Positions 7,086-7,599 of a stretch of DNA of 7,599 nucleotides are shown here, in pieces. The notes under the pieces are model-generated. The model was not told the DNA's origin. It searched no databases and worked only from the letters and a program-made list of their open reading frames with translations. The stretch is taken from contig QHYA01000176.1 of assembly GCA_003223995.1 (NCBI GenBank), forward strand, positions 1 through 7,599, given 5' to 3'. The stretch's first letter is position 1, and each line of letters opens with the position of its first letter. The stretch is from Acidobacteriota bacterium. GTDB taxonomy: Bacteria; Acidobacteriota; Polarisedimenticolia; QHYA01. The translations under genes were made by a program, and so were the position numbers.

Positions 7086-7121
7086 CCTCGAGCCGAGGGG
7101 CGTGCTTGCTCCAGCTCGAGG
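7086..7121 (+). terminator. Stem-loop after the GT2 remnant, possible terminator without T tract
   Basis: CCTCGAGC (7086-7093) and GCTCGAGG (7114-7121) are a perfect 8-base inverted repeat around a 20-base loop, one base-step after the GT2 stop. A competing short hairpin, CCTCG/CGAGG, lies at 7086-7098. No run of T follows, so intrinsic termination is doubtful; it may only stabilise the transcript end. Confidence 0.25.
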
Positions 7122-7277
7122 GAGAGAAGAGGCTCCCCCCCTGAGCGATTGGGGGCGACCTGAGACTACGGAACCATACTTAGAATGCGCATCCCTGAAG
7201 AAATGGACTGGCGTATCCTTCGGGACGCGAAGCCGTGAGCGCCGGGCGCCGAACTCCGGAACGGCGCGGCAGGGGAT
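7086..7277 (+). other. Intergenic gap before the GT-C gene
   Basis: This 192-base stretch has no gene I can support. It begins with an inverted repeat just past the GT2 stop (7086-7121) and contains a weak -10-like TAGAAT at 7181-7186 with no matching -35. CCCCC (near 7136-7140) and GGGGG (7151-7155) could form a small hairpin. An in-frame stop at 7236-7238 limits how far upstream the next gene could begin. Confidence 0.4.
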
Positions 7278-7599
7278 ATGGCGGAGTCCACGCGCCGTTC
7301 TTTCCTGAGCCTTCCCAGGCGAGCTCTTGTCAGGCGCGGCCACGGCTACGCACTCGCACTTCTGGTCGGATTGAGCCTCCTCATCTCCTACAGCGAGCTC
7401 AAGTCGGTTTCGGACGATTCGATCTTCCTCAGCAGCGACAGCTGGGACTACCTGTCGATCGCTCAGAATCTCCATCATGGGAACGGTTACAAGATAACCA
7501 AGGGAACCACCTTGGTCAGTCAGGAGCCGACTTCATACCGCACCCCCGGGTATCCGGCGTTCATCCTGGCTTTCATGAAGGTCTTCGGGGAGGAGAAGG
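7278..7599 (+). CDS. GT-C membrane glycosyltransferase (ArnT/PMT_2-like), N-terminal part, cut by window edge
   Basis: The frame is open from ATG 7278 to the window end (107 residues). A basic N-terminus (RRALVRRGHG) leads into a hydrophobic stretch at about residues 24-38 (YALALLVGLSLLISY), fitting a first transmembrane helix with the N-terminus inside. Next comes the first outer loop with D54 and D57 in SSDSWDYLSIAQNLHHGNGY, then SYRTPGYPAFILAF at about 86-99. This Asp-x-x-Asp-Tyr-Leu plus R-x-PGYP pattern is typical of GT39/GT83-type enzymes, which take sugars from polyprenyl-phosphate carriers on the outer face of the membrane. AGGGG lies only two bases before the ATG, which is tight, but no other start is available after the in-frame stop at 7236. 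Third-codon GC is a little lower than in the genes to the left. Substrate is not predictable from this part. Confidence 0.7.
   Translation, partial: MAESTRRSFLSLPRRALVRRGHGYALALLVGLSLLISYSELKSVSDDSIFLSSDSWDYLSIAQNLHHGNGYKITKGTTLVSQEPTSYRTPGYPAFILAFMKVFGEEK

Noticed and set aside
7149..7186. Possible sigma-70 promoter (TTGGGG with CATACT or TAGAAT) before the GT-C gene
   Set aside because: The -35 match is poor and the spacing is 20 or 26 bases, so it is not better than chance in this composition.
6378..7478. A 366-codon minus-strand open frame covering the GT2 remnant and the gap up to the GT-C gene
   Set aside because: It shows no family motifs and runs antisense to recognisable GT2 and GT-C sequence. 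Its openness follows from base composition.

Overview
This is a high-GC bacterial window carrying part of a surface-polysaccharide (LPS/O-antigen or exopolysaccharide) biosynthesis locus. The GT9 (heptosyltransferase-type) glycosyltransferase at the left edge and the nucleotide-sugar and glycosyltransferase genes around it suggest an environmental Gram-negative-type organism. The sequence alone does not support a phylum. No tRNA, rRNA, CRISPR array, insertion sequence or integrase is visible.

Layout. Minus strand, read right to left from about 2717: a double-domain GT4 glycosyltransferase (540-2717), then a GT9 glycosyltransferase that overlaps its stop codon and runs off the left edge (1-543). 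Plus strand, from 2986: GDP-mannose 4,6-dehydratase (2986-4047), GDP-L-fucose synthase (4051-4989), a CgeB-like GT-B glycosyltransferase (5101-6276), a broken GT2 glycosyltransferase (6277-7085), a 192-base gap, and the start of a GT-C membrane glycosyltransferase that runs off the right edge (7278-7599). The two arms diverge from a 268-base spacer with a good extended -10 element.

How the genes work together. The dehydratase and the synthase convert GDP-mannose to GDP-L-fucose. The linked glycosyltransferases would put fucose and other sugars onto a glycan. GDP-mannose supply (ManC/ManB), the polymerase and the flippase/ABC exporter are not in the window.

The most unusual aspect is three joints at which expected glycosyltransferase sequence is missing. 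One fuses two GT4 genes in frame with loss of the first one's C-terminal end. The other two lie inside the GT2 gene, one causing a frameshift and one removing the expected acidic catalytic-loop region in frame. This looks like deletion-driven remodelling or decay of the cluster, or else assembly damage. I see no evidence of a wholly new system. The rest is a recognisable polysaccharide cluster.
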